DNA from: Clostridia bacterium
GTDB taxonomy: Bacteria > Bacillota > DTU025
Assembly: GCA_034926675.1 (NCBI GenBank)
Contig: JAYFQW010000042.1
Coordinates: 86,337 to 150,336, forward strand
Direction: 5' to 3'
DNA length: 64,000 nucleotides
The translations under genes and the position numbers were made by a program. This document shows positions 17,573 through 25,613 of this stretch, piece by piece. Below the pieces are notes generated by a model that saw only the letters and a program-made list of their open reading frames with translations, was not told the DNA's origin and made no database searches. Position 1 is the first letter of the stretch; the number at the start of each line of letters is the position of its first letter.

Positions 17573-18863
17573 TCGATTTCATCTTCCGGAGTTGCCCCGC
17601 CACAGCGCGGTCCACCTCTGCCACCAGGGCCACTCCATCCTCGCGGAACTCCTCGGAGATGACCCGCCCCTTGCGCTTGATCAGGGCCATCATAGGATCA
17701 TTGTACGAAAGGACGGTGTCGATTCTGATCCACCTGCCCGACAACTCATCGGATATCATCTGGGCAAGCTGAGAAGCGCCCTCCCCAGTGTGTGCTGATA
17801 CGGCCACCGATACTGGATACGAGTGACGGAGCCGATCAATCGTGGGCGCTGATTCCGGCAGATCGCACTTATTAAGTACAGTTATCACCGGATGGTCCGC
17901 AGCCCCGATCTCGTCTAGAACGCCAAACACAGCGGAGCAGTGCTCGACGGCCTTTGGGTGCCCTGCATCCACAACGTGGAGAAGCAGATCTGCCTCTACC
18001 ACTTCCTCAAGGGTAGCCCTGAACGCTACGATGAGGTGGTGCGGCAGTTTCTGTATGAATCCCACGGTATCGGTGAGCAGCACCGCCTGGCCGGAAGGCA
18101 TTGTGTATCGGCGAGTCGTGGGGTCGAGCGTCGCGAACAGCTTGTCCTCCACCAGAACGTCTGAGCCTGTCAAGGCATTCAACAGGCTCGATTTGCCTGC
18201 GTTGGTGTAGCCTATCAGAGCCACAACCGGCAGCTCTGCATCACGCCGCCTCTGCCGCTGCACTCCCCTGCGCTGCCTCACATCGTCGATCTCTCGCTTA
18301 ACGGCGGCGATCCGAGATCTCGTTGTCCTCCGGTCCACCTCGAGCTTAGTTTCACCTGGCCCGCGAGTGCCAATCCCGCCTCCGAGCCGAGAGAGCTCGA
18401 CGCCGTGCCCTGTGAGCCTGGGCAGCGCGTACTGAAGCTGGGCCAGTTCAACCTGGAGCTTACCTTCGGACGTCGCCGCACGCTGGGCGAAAATGTCGAG
18501 AATGAGCTGGGTTCTGTCGATTACCCGCACCTTGGCGGTCTCCTCAAGGTTTCTCTGCTGAGCTGGCGTAAGCTCATCATCGACGACGACAAGATCCGCA
18601 CCTGTGGCAGAGCACAGAGCCTCGATCTCCTTCGCCTTTCCGACGCCGATGTAGTAGCCTGGGTCCGGTTTCTGCTTCCGCTGAGTGACTCGGGCGACCA
18701 CACGCCCGCCGGCCGTCTCCAGCAGGCGCTCAAGCTCATCCATGGACTCATCCACGTCCCATCCAGATAGAGCCGCGGCGTCAAGCCCAACAAGAATGGC
18801 CCTCTCTCTGCCGTCCTCACCACCATGATCGCCAGGTTCTCCAAGGCTGTATTCTGTGTTCAA
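17538..18863 (-). CDS. hflX: ribosome-associated GTPase HflX
   Basis: The 441-residue protein has the HflX N-terminal domain (DESMDELERLLETAGGRVVARVTQRKQKPDPGYYIGVGKAKEIEAL) and the GGIGTRGPGETKLEVDRR linker. The GTPase domain follows, with G1 GYTNAGKSSLLN, G3 DTVGF and G4 NKCD. HflX splits stalled or hibernating 70S ribosomes. The start appears to be TTG at 18863, with GGGGTGA ahead, five bases after the end of coaX. The 3' end overlaps the dus start by 35 bases. Confidence 0.95.
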   Translation of the reverse strand: MNTEYSLGEPGDHGGEDGRERAILVGLDAAALSGWDVDESMDELERLLETAGGRVVARVTQRKQKPDPGYYIGVGKAKEIEALCSATGADLVVVDDELTPAQQRNLEETAKVRVIDRTQLILDIFAQRAATSEGKLQVELAQLQYALPRLTGHGVELSRLGGGIGTRGPGETKLEVDRRTTRSRIAAVKREIDDVRQRRGVQRQRRRDAELPVVALIGYTNAGKSSLLNALTGSDVLVEDKLFATLDPTTRRYTMPSGQAVLLTDTVGFIQKLPHHLIVAFRATLEEVVEADLLLHVVDAGHPKAVEHCSAVFGVLDEIGAADHPVITVLNKCDLPESAPTIDRLRHSYPVSVAVSAHTGEGASQLAQMISDELSGRWIRIDTVLSYNDPMMALIKRKGRVISEEFREDGVALVAEVDRAVAGQLRKMKSNGAKNVKPVPE

Positions 18864-18867
18864 TCAA

Positions 18868-19650
18868 TCACCCCACGTGAAAGTTGGGCTGGTTTCGCTG
18901 ATAGATGATGCGCAGCCCGATAAGCGTAAGAAATGGGTTCACCTCATCGATCTCCCGAGATTCCGCGGCGATCAGCTCGGCGAGTCCGCCTGTGGCCACA
19001 ACCTTCGGGTGCCCTCCGAGCTCTGGCTTCATGCGGCGGACTATCTCATCAACCTGCCCCACAAACCCGAATATGATCCCCGATTGCATACTCGCCACGG
19101 TGTTCTTGCCGATTACCGACTGTGGTTTCGTAAGCTCAATACGCGGGAGACGCGCGGCCCTCGAGAAGAGGGCTTCGCTTGAGATCATCACGCCGGGGGC
19201 AATGGCGCCTCCAAGGTAGTCGCCTGTCGCTGTGATTGCGCAGAAGGTGGTGGCAGTGCCGAAATCCACGATGATAACCGGGCCGCCGTAGGTTTCGTAC
19301 GCCGCCACTGCGTTCACGATCCTGTCGGCTCCGACCTCTTTGGGGTTCTCATACCTGATGCAGATGCCAGTCCGTACTCCCGGACCAACCATAATGGGTT
19401 CACAGGCAAAGTAGTGCCTCGACATCTTCTCAAAGGTCGGTACGATGGGAGGCACGACAGACGAGACGATCACCCCGCTCACGGCAGTTCGGTCCAGCTT
19501 ACTGTAATCCAGCAGCTGCAGGATGAGTATCCCATATTCATCGGCGGTCTTATTCCTATCGGTAGAGATCCTGAAATCTGCCAGCAACTCCTGGCCTTCA
19601 TACACACCCAGAACGGTGTTGGTATTGCCCACATCAATGGCGAGAATCAT
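18868..19650 (-). CDS. coaX: type III pantothenate kinase
   Basis: The 260-residue enzyme phosphorylates pantothenate in the first step of coenzyme A synthesis. It has the ASKHA phosphate motif [10 protein letters not shown] at residues 6-15, [19 protein letters not shown] and [11 protein letters not shown]. It is the first gene of coaX-hflX-dus. GGAGGG precedes the ATG, and a TATAAT box lies at 19676-19671 on the minus strand with only a weak -35. Confidence 0.96.
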   Translation of the reverse strand: MILAIDVGNTNTVLGVYEGQELLADFRISTDRNKTADEYGILILQLLDYSKLDRTAVSGVIVSSVVPPIVPTFEKMSRHYFACEPIMVGPGVRTGICIRYENPKEVGADRIVNAVAAYETYGGPVIIVDFGTATTFCAITATGDYLGGAIAPGVMISSEALFSRAARLPRIELTKPQSVIGKNTVASMQSGIIFGFVGQVDEIVRRMKPELGGHPKVVATGGLAELIAAESREIDEVNPFLTLIGLRIIYQRNQPNFHVG

Positions 19651-19773
19651 GAGACCACCCTCCCAGCGCGATTATACCATACGGCGGCGGGTGCACCACA
19701 CGCCAGTGCCCTGGGGCGATGGGGATGCGTAGATGACGCGTACGTGACGCATCGATCGTGTGTGGATTACGCA

Positions 19774-19865
19774 TTGATGACACGTGGACGGGGCACGGTT
19801 GGGGCGCGGATCTGGCCCCTTGATGACACGTGGACGGGGCACGGTTGGGGCGCGGATCTGGCCCC
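19774..19865. repeat. 46-bp tandem duplication
   Basis: Two exact copies of a 46-base unit starting TTGATGACACGTGGACGG lie side by side. They are in non-coding DNA upstream of coaX. The ORFs that cross them are repeat artefacts. Confidence 0.9.
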
Positions 19866-19933
19866 GCCGACGGCCCGACGGATGCCAGGTGATAGGCAGG
19901 CTGGCGAACCGGCAGGTGAGCAGGCCGGCGACA

Positions 19934-20015
19934 GGCAGGGGTCAGGCTGCCTGGCTGGCGACTGACTGGCGCGAGGCAGGGGTCGGGCTGCCTGGCTGGC
20001 GACTGACTGGCGCGA
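19934..20015. repeat. 41-bp tandem duplication
   Basis: Two near-identical copies of a 41-base unit starting GGCAGGGGTC (one A/G difference). It lies 70 bases after the 46-bp duplication. The stretch 19651-21336 contains no gene that I can support. Confidence 0.88.
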
Positions 20016-20389
20016 GGCCGATTGGCGTACTGGCCGTCTCCGGGAAACCCGGGTGGGCGCTGGGGTGGGGGCTAGACAGTTTTGATCCAACCCCTGGCCA
20101 CTTTGTCTTCAGCCTTACCGCTTCGCTGGACAAGAACCGACCACCCCTGGGCGTGGGGGCGTGTCTTGGGGCGTTCCGAGCTGTCTTGAGTCTCGATTTT
20201 CCCTGCTTCAGCCCCAGTTTCTGTGCGATGCGGGAGGTCGGGACGGGCGGGGAGCACTGGGTGGACAATCGCGATTCAGCTTCCGCTCTTCGATGAACAG
20301 GTACTGACCACCCCTTGGATCAACCCGGACCACCCAGCGGGTCAAAATCACCGCACGGGTTGTGCGGCTCGTGTCTCCGGGCACACAGC

Positions 20390-20566
20390 GCCTCGATGGC
20401 GCGCGCCCTGGGAATGCTCGGAGTTTCTCATTTCTGAGCGTGAACCGTCGGAAAACCCTCACGGATGAGAATCTGCACCCGTCGCTTCACTCAAGAATGA
20501 GAATCCCGGCGCTGTTGCCCGCGACTGCTCGCCCGAACGAGCACAAGCGCATAAGCGGTAGGCGGC
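20390..20566 (+). repeat. interspersed repeat, copy 1
   Basis: About 175 bases, almost identical to 20661-20840. Inside is an imperfect inverted repeat: TTCTCATTTCTGAGCGTGAA against TTCACTCAAGAATGAGAA, with a third GATGAGAAT between them. A diverged copy in opposite orientation lies at about 63030-63240. It looks like a REP/MITE-type element. Confidence 0.8.
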
Positions 20567-20660
20567 GCGGCGGCGCCGCCTTTCCTTCATGTCCAGCTAC
20601 GTGCGTCGTGCCCGCCACGGGCGTTCTTGCACTGGCGATCCGCTGGCGGCCCTCAGTCGC

Positions 20661-20840
20661 GCCTCGATGGCGCGCGCCCTGGGAATGGTCGGAGTTTCTC
20701 ATTTCTGAGTGTGAACCGTCGGAAAACCCTCACGGATGAGAATCTGCACCCGTCGCTTCACTCAAAAATGAGAATCCCGGCGCCCCTGCCCACAACTGCT
20801 CGCCCGAACGAGCACAAGCGCATAAAGCGGTAGGCGGCGC
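20661..20840 (+). repeat. interspersed repeat, copy 2
   Basis: Second copy of the element at 20390-20566, with a handful of substitutions. The sequence just before it (about 20590-20660, CGTGCCCGCCACGGGCG...) is also part of the wider repeat, because the inverted copy near 63.1 kb contains it too. Confidence 0.8.
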
Positions 20841-21291
20841 CACGAACACCACAATTACGTAGGGTGCGTGTCGTCTTCATTTTAACGGGAATTCGAGGGT
20901 CTAGCATCGCAGCCAGATCCGATGCACTTGCCGGGGCCAGGCGACGCCCTGCTTGGGCCGCGGCGCGATGGGCGGAACTGCATCGCCGAGTCGTTCTGCC
21001 CCAGCGCCAGCGGTACGGCGCCCATAGCCATCAGGCCAGCTCCGGTTGGTATGTGCCCGATATCGGCCTCCGCGAGGAACTGGATGGCCATCAGCGTTCG
21101 TATCTAGATGCCCACATCTATCGACGAGCGAAGTAGCTTACCGCGGATGATACCAGGGCCGTGAGCACCAATACATGAGAAAGCGACGAGACAATCGCCG
21201 CTGCTGCTCCAGAGGGCCATGAAGCGGCAAGAGGCCGCGGCAGGTCGTCGCAGGCGGACGTCGCGTAACGCAGGTCGTCGCAGGAGCAGTC

Positions 21292-21335
21292 GGGCCGTCG
21301 GTCGCTGGGTCGGTCGCTGGGTCGGTCGCTGGGTC
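21292..21335. repeat. 12-bp tandem repeat
   Basis: Three copies of GTCGGTCGCTGG directly ahead of the promoter at 21337. The repeat would encode RPTQ units in a minus-strand ORF that I do not regard as real. Confidence 0.75.
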
Positions 21336-21336
21336 C

Positions 21337-21365
21337 TTGACACCCTCGGACGCCTGGCGTAGAAT
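21337..21365 (+). promoter_or_regulatory. promoter of the metal regulator-ZIP operon
   Basis: TTGACA (21337-21342), 17 bases, TAGAAT (21360-21365): close to the sigma-A consensus. Transcription would start near 21372. Confidence 0.8.
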
Positions 21366-21378
21366 TGCAGAAGAGTGA

Positions 21379-21396
21379 AGTTAGGTTCACCTTACA
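21379..21396 (+). promoter_or_regulatory. DtxR/MntR-like operator
   Basis: AAGTTAGGTTCACCTTAC is a near-palindrome of the TTAGGT-N2-ACCTAA type bound by DtxR/MntR/IdeR repressors. It covers the region just after the predicted start of transcription, where a metal-bound repressor would block the operon. Confidence 0.7.
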
Positions 21397-21413
21397 CAAT
21401 TGGGGTAATCTAG

Positions 21414-21803
21414 TTGGCGCCTGATTCCAAGATAACACCCTCCCTCGAGGATTATCTCGAGGATGTGTTCGACCTTCTGCAGCTCGAAGGACGGGCGAGA
21501 GTCACGGATGCGGCAACCCGTCCGGGAGTATCGAGGGCCAGCGTGAACCAGGCGATGGGTGTTCTCGAAAACCACGGGCTGATTGCGCAGGAGAAGTACG
21601 GCCCGCTTTACCTCATAGAGGAAGGTTTAGGGCAGGCATCGACCGTCCGCGGGCGTCACAGCGTCATCAAATGGTTCCTCGTCTCTATCCTCGGCGTCGA
21701 CGAATCCATTGCTGAGGAGGACGCATGCAGAATAGAGCACGCGGTAAGCCAGCAGACCATGGACAGACTGCTCGAGTTCATGGGAAAACACAGGTTGCCG
21801 TGA
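21414..21803 (+). CDS. DtxR/MntR-family metal-dependent regulator
   Basis: The 129-residue protein has an N-terminal winged helix-turn-helix (SLEDYLEDVFDLLQLEGRARVTDAATRPGVSRASVNQAMGVLENHGLI). The dimerisation helices follow, with EEDACRIEHAVSQQTMDRLLEF, where DtxR/MntR proteins bind metal through E, C/D and H residues. The start is TTG at 21414 with GGGGTAA ahead. No C-terminal SH3 domain is present, which fits an MntR-like short form. An operator for this family lies in its own leader, so it likely represses itself and the ZIP transporter that follows 19 bases later. The metal could be manganese, iron or zinc. Confidence 0.85.
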   Translation: MAPDSKITPSLEDYLEDVFDLLQLEGRARVTDAATRPGVSRASVNQAMGVLENHGLIAQEKYGPLYLIEEGLGQASTVRGRHSVIKWFLVSILGVDESIAEEDACRIEHAVSQQTMDRLLEFMGKHRLP

Positions 21804-21822
21804 CAGGACGGGAGGAGCAAAA

Positions 21823-22563
21823 ATGCACGCCATCGCGTATGTCACATTGATGGGCCTCGCAGCAGGGGTAGTAGGCACAGGGGCGGGCTCAACAGCGACG
21901 GCAATGGTAGGGGCGCCGAGCAGACGCGTCCTGTCAGTGCTGATGGGCCTGGCTGGAGGGGTCATGCTCTCCGTCGTGTTCCTCGATCTGGTGCCGGAGT
22001 CGATCGAAATCGGCGGACTGCTGTTTGCGATCGCCGGGTTCGTCCTTGGCATCGGGGCCACCGCAATGGTGGACCTGCTAACACCGCACTTTCACGCCAT
22101 CTCTGGGGACTGTGAAAACTCGCGCTACCTCAGGGCATCTCTGCTCACGGGAATAGGGATCGCGATGCACAATCTGCCTGAGGGCCTCGCTATAGGGGCG
22201 AGCTACGCCCACGGATCGTCGCTCGGCTTCTCTGTAGCTTTGACCATCGCTCTTCACAACATTCCGGAGGGGATGGCCATGGCCGCGCCGATGTGCGCAG
22301 CAAGGCTCCGACCGGCACGGATCGCCATGTGGGGCGGAGTGGCTGGGCTGCCCATGGCTGTCGGCGCGCTCATCGGCGTAGCGATAGGCGGAGTGTCCCC
22401 CGCCGTCCTCGCCTCGTGCCTCGGGTTCGCCGGCGGCGCCATGGTGTTCATCACAGCCGACGAGCTGATACCGGATGCGCAGGAATTCGCAGTCGGGCAC
22501 TCAGGAACCTTCGGGATCGTCCTTGGGGTGCTAGCGGGAATGCTACTAGTGTACGCGTCCTGA
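21823..22563 (+). CDS. ZIP-family metal transporter
   Basis: The 246-residue membrane protein has about eight transmembrane segments. The paired metal-site motifs HNLPEGLAIGASYAHG and HNIPEGMAMAAPM of the ZIP (ZupT-like) family are visible, and the variable loop contains HFHAISGDCENS. It would move a divalent metal (zinc, manganese or iron) across the membrane. GGGAGGAG precedes its ATG. It is cotranscribed with the DtxR/MntR-like repressor, which suggests uptake controlled by the metal's level. Confidence 0.9.
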   Translation: MHAIAYVTLMGLAAGVVGTGAGSTATAMVGAPSRRVLSVLMGLAGGVMLSVVFLDLVPESIEIGGLLFAIAGFVLGIGATAMVDLLTPHFHAISGDCENSRYLRASLLTGIGIAMHNLPEGLAIGASYAHGSSLGFSVALTIALHNIPEGMAMAAPMCAARLRPARIAMWGGVAGLPMAVGALIGVAIGGVSPAVLASCLGFAGGAMVFITADELIPDAQEFAVGHSGTFGIVLGVLAGMLLVYAS

Positions 22564-22651
22564 CGCCTGACATGCCCTCTGATCCAATCCGACATCGCAT
22601 AGATCACGCGACCGTAGTCGGCCGCTCACTTACGGCAGAGGAGTGGTAAAC

Positions 22652-23191
22652 TTGGAGAACTCGAATGTACGCAAGATCACGAGAACCGCGGTGCTAATTG
22701 CCCTTACCATCGCCTTCCAATCCCTCGGCATGCAGCAGATGATCACCGGACCCGTAGTCAACATGTTCCTATTCCTAGGCGTGATGCTCATTGGCATGTG
22801 GGGCGGCGTGATCACAGGGCTCATAACACCCTTGATGGCGCTGTGGGTAGGCATCATCAAGCCCGTGATGGCGCCGATGGCGCCTGCAATAGCCCTATCC
22901 AACGCGGCGTTGTGTGTAGTGTTCGGATTCGCCGATATGCTTGGATCCCACAGATCCATCGTCGCTCGAGCAGTGGGCGCGGTCATCGCATCTGTGGTGA
23001 AGTTCCTGATCCTCGCGGGCACAGTGCGCTTCCTCGTCCAGCTTCCTCCCAAGGCTGCCCAGGCCATGCAAGGCCTTCAGCTGGTGACTGCACTCAGTGG
23101 CGGAGTCGCCGCAATCATCTTGTATGAGGCCCTTGCAAGAACAGGCGCCATTTCCGGATTAGGAGGGAACCCGACCAACCGGCGACGATAA
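22652..23191 (+). CDS. ECF transporter S component (orphan)
   Basis: The 179-residue hydrophobic protein has about five or six transmembrane helices (NVRKITRTAVLIALTIAFQSLG at the start, then GPVVNMFLFLGVMLIGMWGGVITGLITPLMALWVG). It resembles substrate-binding S components of energy-coupling-factor importers. No ATPase or T component is adjacent; it would share the general EcfAAT module. The ligand cannot be told from sequence. TTG at 22652 is chosen because AGAGGAG lies eight bases ahead; GTG at 22643 overlaps that site. There is no terminator between it and the ZIP gene 88 bases upstream. Confidence 0.7.
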   Translation: MENSNVRKITRTAVLIALTIAFQSLGMQQMITGPVVNMFLFLGVMLIGMWGGVITGLITPLMALWVGIIKPVMAPMAPAIALSNAALCVVFGFADMLGSHRSIVARAVGAVIASVVKFLILAGTVRFLVQLPPKAAQAMQGLQLVTALSGGVAAIILYEALARTGAISGLGGNPTNRRR

Positions 23192-23284
23192 CCGAGTCCG
23201 TAGGCCATCCCCTGGAACATTCCGGGTGCCGGAAGCATAGGCTGTAACGCCTATAGTCATGTTCGATCTGGGGAGGCGGCCTTC

Positions 23285-24361
23285 ATGCACTACACTGTTC
23301 AGAACGGAGACACACTCTGGCTTGTCGGCCAGAAGTTCAAGCAGAACTACCGGGCGATTGCCATGGCGAACGCGATAGAGCCCCCATACCTGGTCTACCC
23401 TGGGCAGGTGCTGCACATCCCAAGGAGTCACAGGCTCATCGGGTTCATACCAGATTATGCGTCTAGTGAGGGGATCGCCGATGCCCTGAAAGCGCCAGAG
23501 CCGTTCAATGAGGTAGTATACACCTTCATGCGCGTGCAGCCAGATGGTTCAGTTCAGGTTGGGCCAGTCGACAGCCGCATTCAGGTTCTCCGCACACGTA
23601 TGACCAGGGTGCTAGTAGGGCTGTCAAACCAATCGGAGGCGGCATACTCGCGCAAGGCAGCCGATTCCGCACTTCTTGAGGGCGACTCCCGTTCGCGCCT
23701 TGCGGCATCTGCGGTCAGTGTTGCCGTATCCAATGCGTTCGACGGGGTCCATCTTGACTTCCAGGAGATTGAGGCGGCCCACTGGGATGGCGCAGCAGAG
23801 CTTCTGTGCGAGATACGGGCCAGGTTCAGCCAGCTGAGCCCGTATTACACCACATCGGTAAGCATACCTTCCAACTGGTGCGAGAAGCCGTTCGATCTGA
23901 AACGGACGGCCGAGTGCACAGATCTGATGATAATGGAAGGCTACGAGAAAGGGGCATCGCACTCGGAGGGACCGCTGGCCCCCCTTCCGTGGCTCAAACA
24001 GACTGTGAGCTCAGCCATAGCGGAAGTGGGCCCAGCCAGGCTCGTTGTAACCCTGGGCATCTACGGACTGGACTGGTCTCCAAAGGGCGATACCGCTTAC
24101 ATCACTTCTGAGGCGGCTCAGCAGACTGCAACCGAGACATCTGCGCAAATCGACAGGGATCAAACTTCCGGAACACCGCGGTTCCATTATGAGGATGCTT
24201 CAGGCGTGACCCACCAGGTATGGTATGAAGATCTCGACTCTCTCTCCATGAAGATGCAACTCCTTGAATCGCTGGGGGTGAGGAAGATAGCCATATGGAG
24301 GCTTGGATCCGTCCCAATGGAGATCATACATGCAGTATGCGAGGCACGCACGTGGGCGTAG
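23285..24361 (+). CDS. LysM and glycoside hydrolase family 18 protein
   Basis: The 358-residue protein starts with one LysM peptidoglycan-binding domain (MHYTVQNGDTLWLVGQKFKQNYRAIAMANAI... IPRS, residues 1-48). A GH18 barrel of the YaaH/SleL spore-germination type follows, with IGFIPDYASS, VVYTFMRV, FDGVHLDFQEIE and WSPKGDTAYIT. In relatives the catalytic motif is DxDFE; here the glutamate position after Phe is Gln (LDFQE), so activity is uncertain. No signal peptide is seen, as in YaaH. GGGGAGGC precedes the ATG. The gene is monocistronic. Confidence 0.88.
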   Translation: MHYTVQNGDTLWLVGQKFKQNYRAIAMANAIEPPYLVYPGQVLHIPRSHRLIGFIPDYASSEGIADALKAPEPFNEVVYTFMRVQPDGSVQVGPVDSRIQVLRTRMTRVLVGLSNQSEAAYSRKAADSALLEGDSRSRLAASAVSVAVSNAFDGVHLDFQEIEAAHWDGAAELLCEIRARFSQLSPYYTTSVSIPSNWCEKPFDLKRTAECTDLMIMEGYEKGASHSEGPLAPLPWLKQTVSSAIAEVGPARLVVTLGIYGLDWSPKGDTAYITSEAAQQTATETSAQIDRDQTSGTPRFHYEDASGVTHQVWYEDLDSLSMKMQLLESLGVRKIAIWRLGSVPMEIIHAVCEARTWA

Positions 24362-24408
24362 CGCGCCCAAGCGACAGGATCAGCGCGTGACGAAACGAGG
24401 CGGTACTC

Positions 24409-25065
24409 ATGGGAGTACGAGCAGTGCGCCCGAAGGATGTCTCGCGAGTAGCAGATATCTTCATCGCGGCTTTTCCTGAGTCTATAAGTCACTACTACGG
24501 CGACAGGCCGGTTCCGAGCAGAGGATTCCTCGACATCTACTCATTCCTCGCGTGGGCGGAACGAGGCAGTTTTCTTGTGTACGAAGATGAAACCAGCGGA
24601 ACGGTGCTCGGATATATCGTCGTTCCCAGGACCATGACATCGGTCTGGGTGAAGGCGTTTCTATCCGGGCGCCCGCTCGTATGGGCCTTCAACTGGCTCA
24701 CTGGCCAGTACGGCATCTCTGCCAACCGCGTGCTGGCCATCCTATGGAACAAGGTCCTGTTCGCACGCTCATCCAGGGAGCAGCTGGCACATGGACATGC
24801 CCAGATCCTGTCTGTGGCCGTGCACCCATCGGTACAGGGCCGTGGAATCGGGCGCGAGCTAGTTCGGCATGGTCTTGACCTCCTGAGGTCACAGGGGGTG
24901 AGCACCGTGAAACTCGAGGTGCGGCCGAACAACCAGCCCGCAAAGAGAATCTACCTGAGTCTTGGCTTCAAGGAAGTGGGTACGTCCCGGGATAGCCAGG
25001 GGGAATGGACGGTGATGGCAGCACATCTCCAACCACAACCGACGAGCCCGGGCCCGTGCATCTAG
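24409..25065 (+). CDS. GNAT-family N-acetyltransferase
   Basis: The 218-residue protein is a GNAT acetyltransferase. The acetyl-CoA binding segment is VAVHPSVQGRGIGRELVRHGLDLL, followed by VKLEVRPNNQPAKRIYLSLGFKEVG. The middle carries an insertion (ARSSREQLAHGHAQILS). This layout resembles RimI-like and small-molecule acetyltransferases; the acceptor is unknown. GAGGCGGT lies ahead of the ATG. Its 3' end overlaps the convergent ChrB-like gene by four bases. Confidence 0.85.
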   Translation: MGVRAVRPKDVSRVADIFIAAFPESISHYYGDRPVPSRGFLDIYSFLAWAERGSFLVYEDETSGTVLGYIVVPRTMTSVWVKAFLSGRPLVWAFNWLTGQYGISANRVLAILWNKVLFARSSREQLAHGHAQILSVAVHPSVQGRGIGRELVRHGLDLLRSQGVSTVKLEVRPNNQPAKRIYLSLGFKEVGTSRDSQGEWTVMAAHLQPQPTSPGPCI

Positions 25066-25613
25066 GCTTGTCCTAGGCCTTCACGGCGGAACACCTCATC
25101 ACTGAACAGCGAGAGCCGTTCCTCAGCCGCTGCGTAAGCACGCTCCGCGTCCGCTCGTCCGGGAGCGTCAAAGTAGTCCCGCGACGAGATCTTCTTCATC
25201 CACCGTTGAATCTTGGCGAGTTCCTCCTCGCTTTCTTCCACCTCTGCGAATGTGAACTTCCCTGACGCAGTCTCCCGCTCAAGTTCGTCGACGAGTCCCT
25301 CGCACTTCTCTGTCAGCTCGCTATATTCCTCATCGCGCAGCGCGCGGGAATCGGCGCGAAGCCTCTCCTCGTCCTCTGGATGGATGAAGGTCAGAAACGC
25401 GATCGCCGCCTCGCCGCCCATGCCGCCGACCTCGTCGCGGAGAGTCTCAAGCTGAGCCAGAAGCGCATCGGTAAATGGGACAACTCCCACTGCCTGCTGA
25501 AGATAGACCGCCCCCATCTCCTTCACCTTGCGCCATACATAGACACGCTTACGCGAGGGCTCAGAAGGGACACGGTAACTGATGCCTAACCACCTGCTAT
25601 CCAACCTGCTCAC
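25062..25613 (-). CDS. ChrB N-terminal domain protein
   Basis: The 183-residue protein starts with WLGISYRVPSEPSRKRVYVWRKVKEMGAVYLQQAVGVVPFT, the signature of the ChrB N-terminal domain associated with chromate resistance. The rest is charged and helical (ERLRADSRALRDEEYSELTEKCEGLVDELERE). ChrB proteins are thought to act as regulators or reductase-linked factors. Here there is no ChrA transporter; instead the gene overlaps the end of an MFS gene by 17 bases, so that permease is the likely partner. The start may be GTG at 25613 or TTG at 25604. Confidence 0.75.
   Translation of the reverse strand: MSRLDSRWLGISYRVPSEPSRKRVYVWRKVKEMGAVYLQQAVGVVPFTDALLAQLETLRDEVGGMGGEAAIAFLTFIHPEDEERLRADSRALRDEEYSELTEKCEGLVDELERETASGKFTFAEVEESEEELAKIQRWMKKISSRDYFDAPGRADAERAYAAAEERLSLFSDEVFRREGLGQA

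Noticed and set aside
20376..20840. CRISPR array
   Set aside because: Only two long (about 175-base) copies with no short regular repeats or spacers, and no cas genes in the window.
20882..21091. Minus-strand 69-codon frame (LAEADIGHIPTGAGLMAMGAVPLAL)
   Set aside because: It looks faintly protein-like and might be a gene remnant, but there is no ribosome site and no family I can name.
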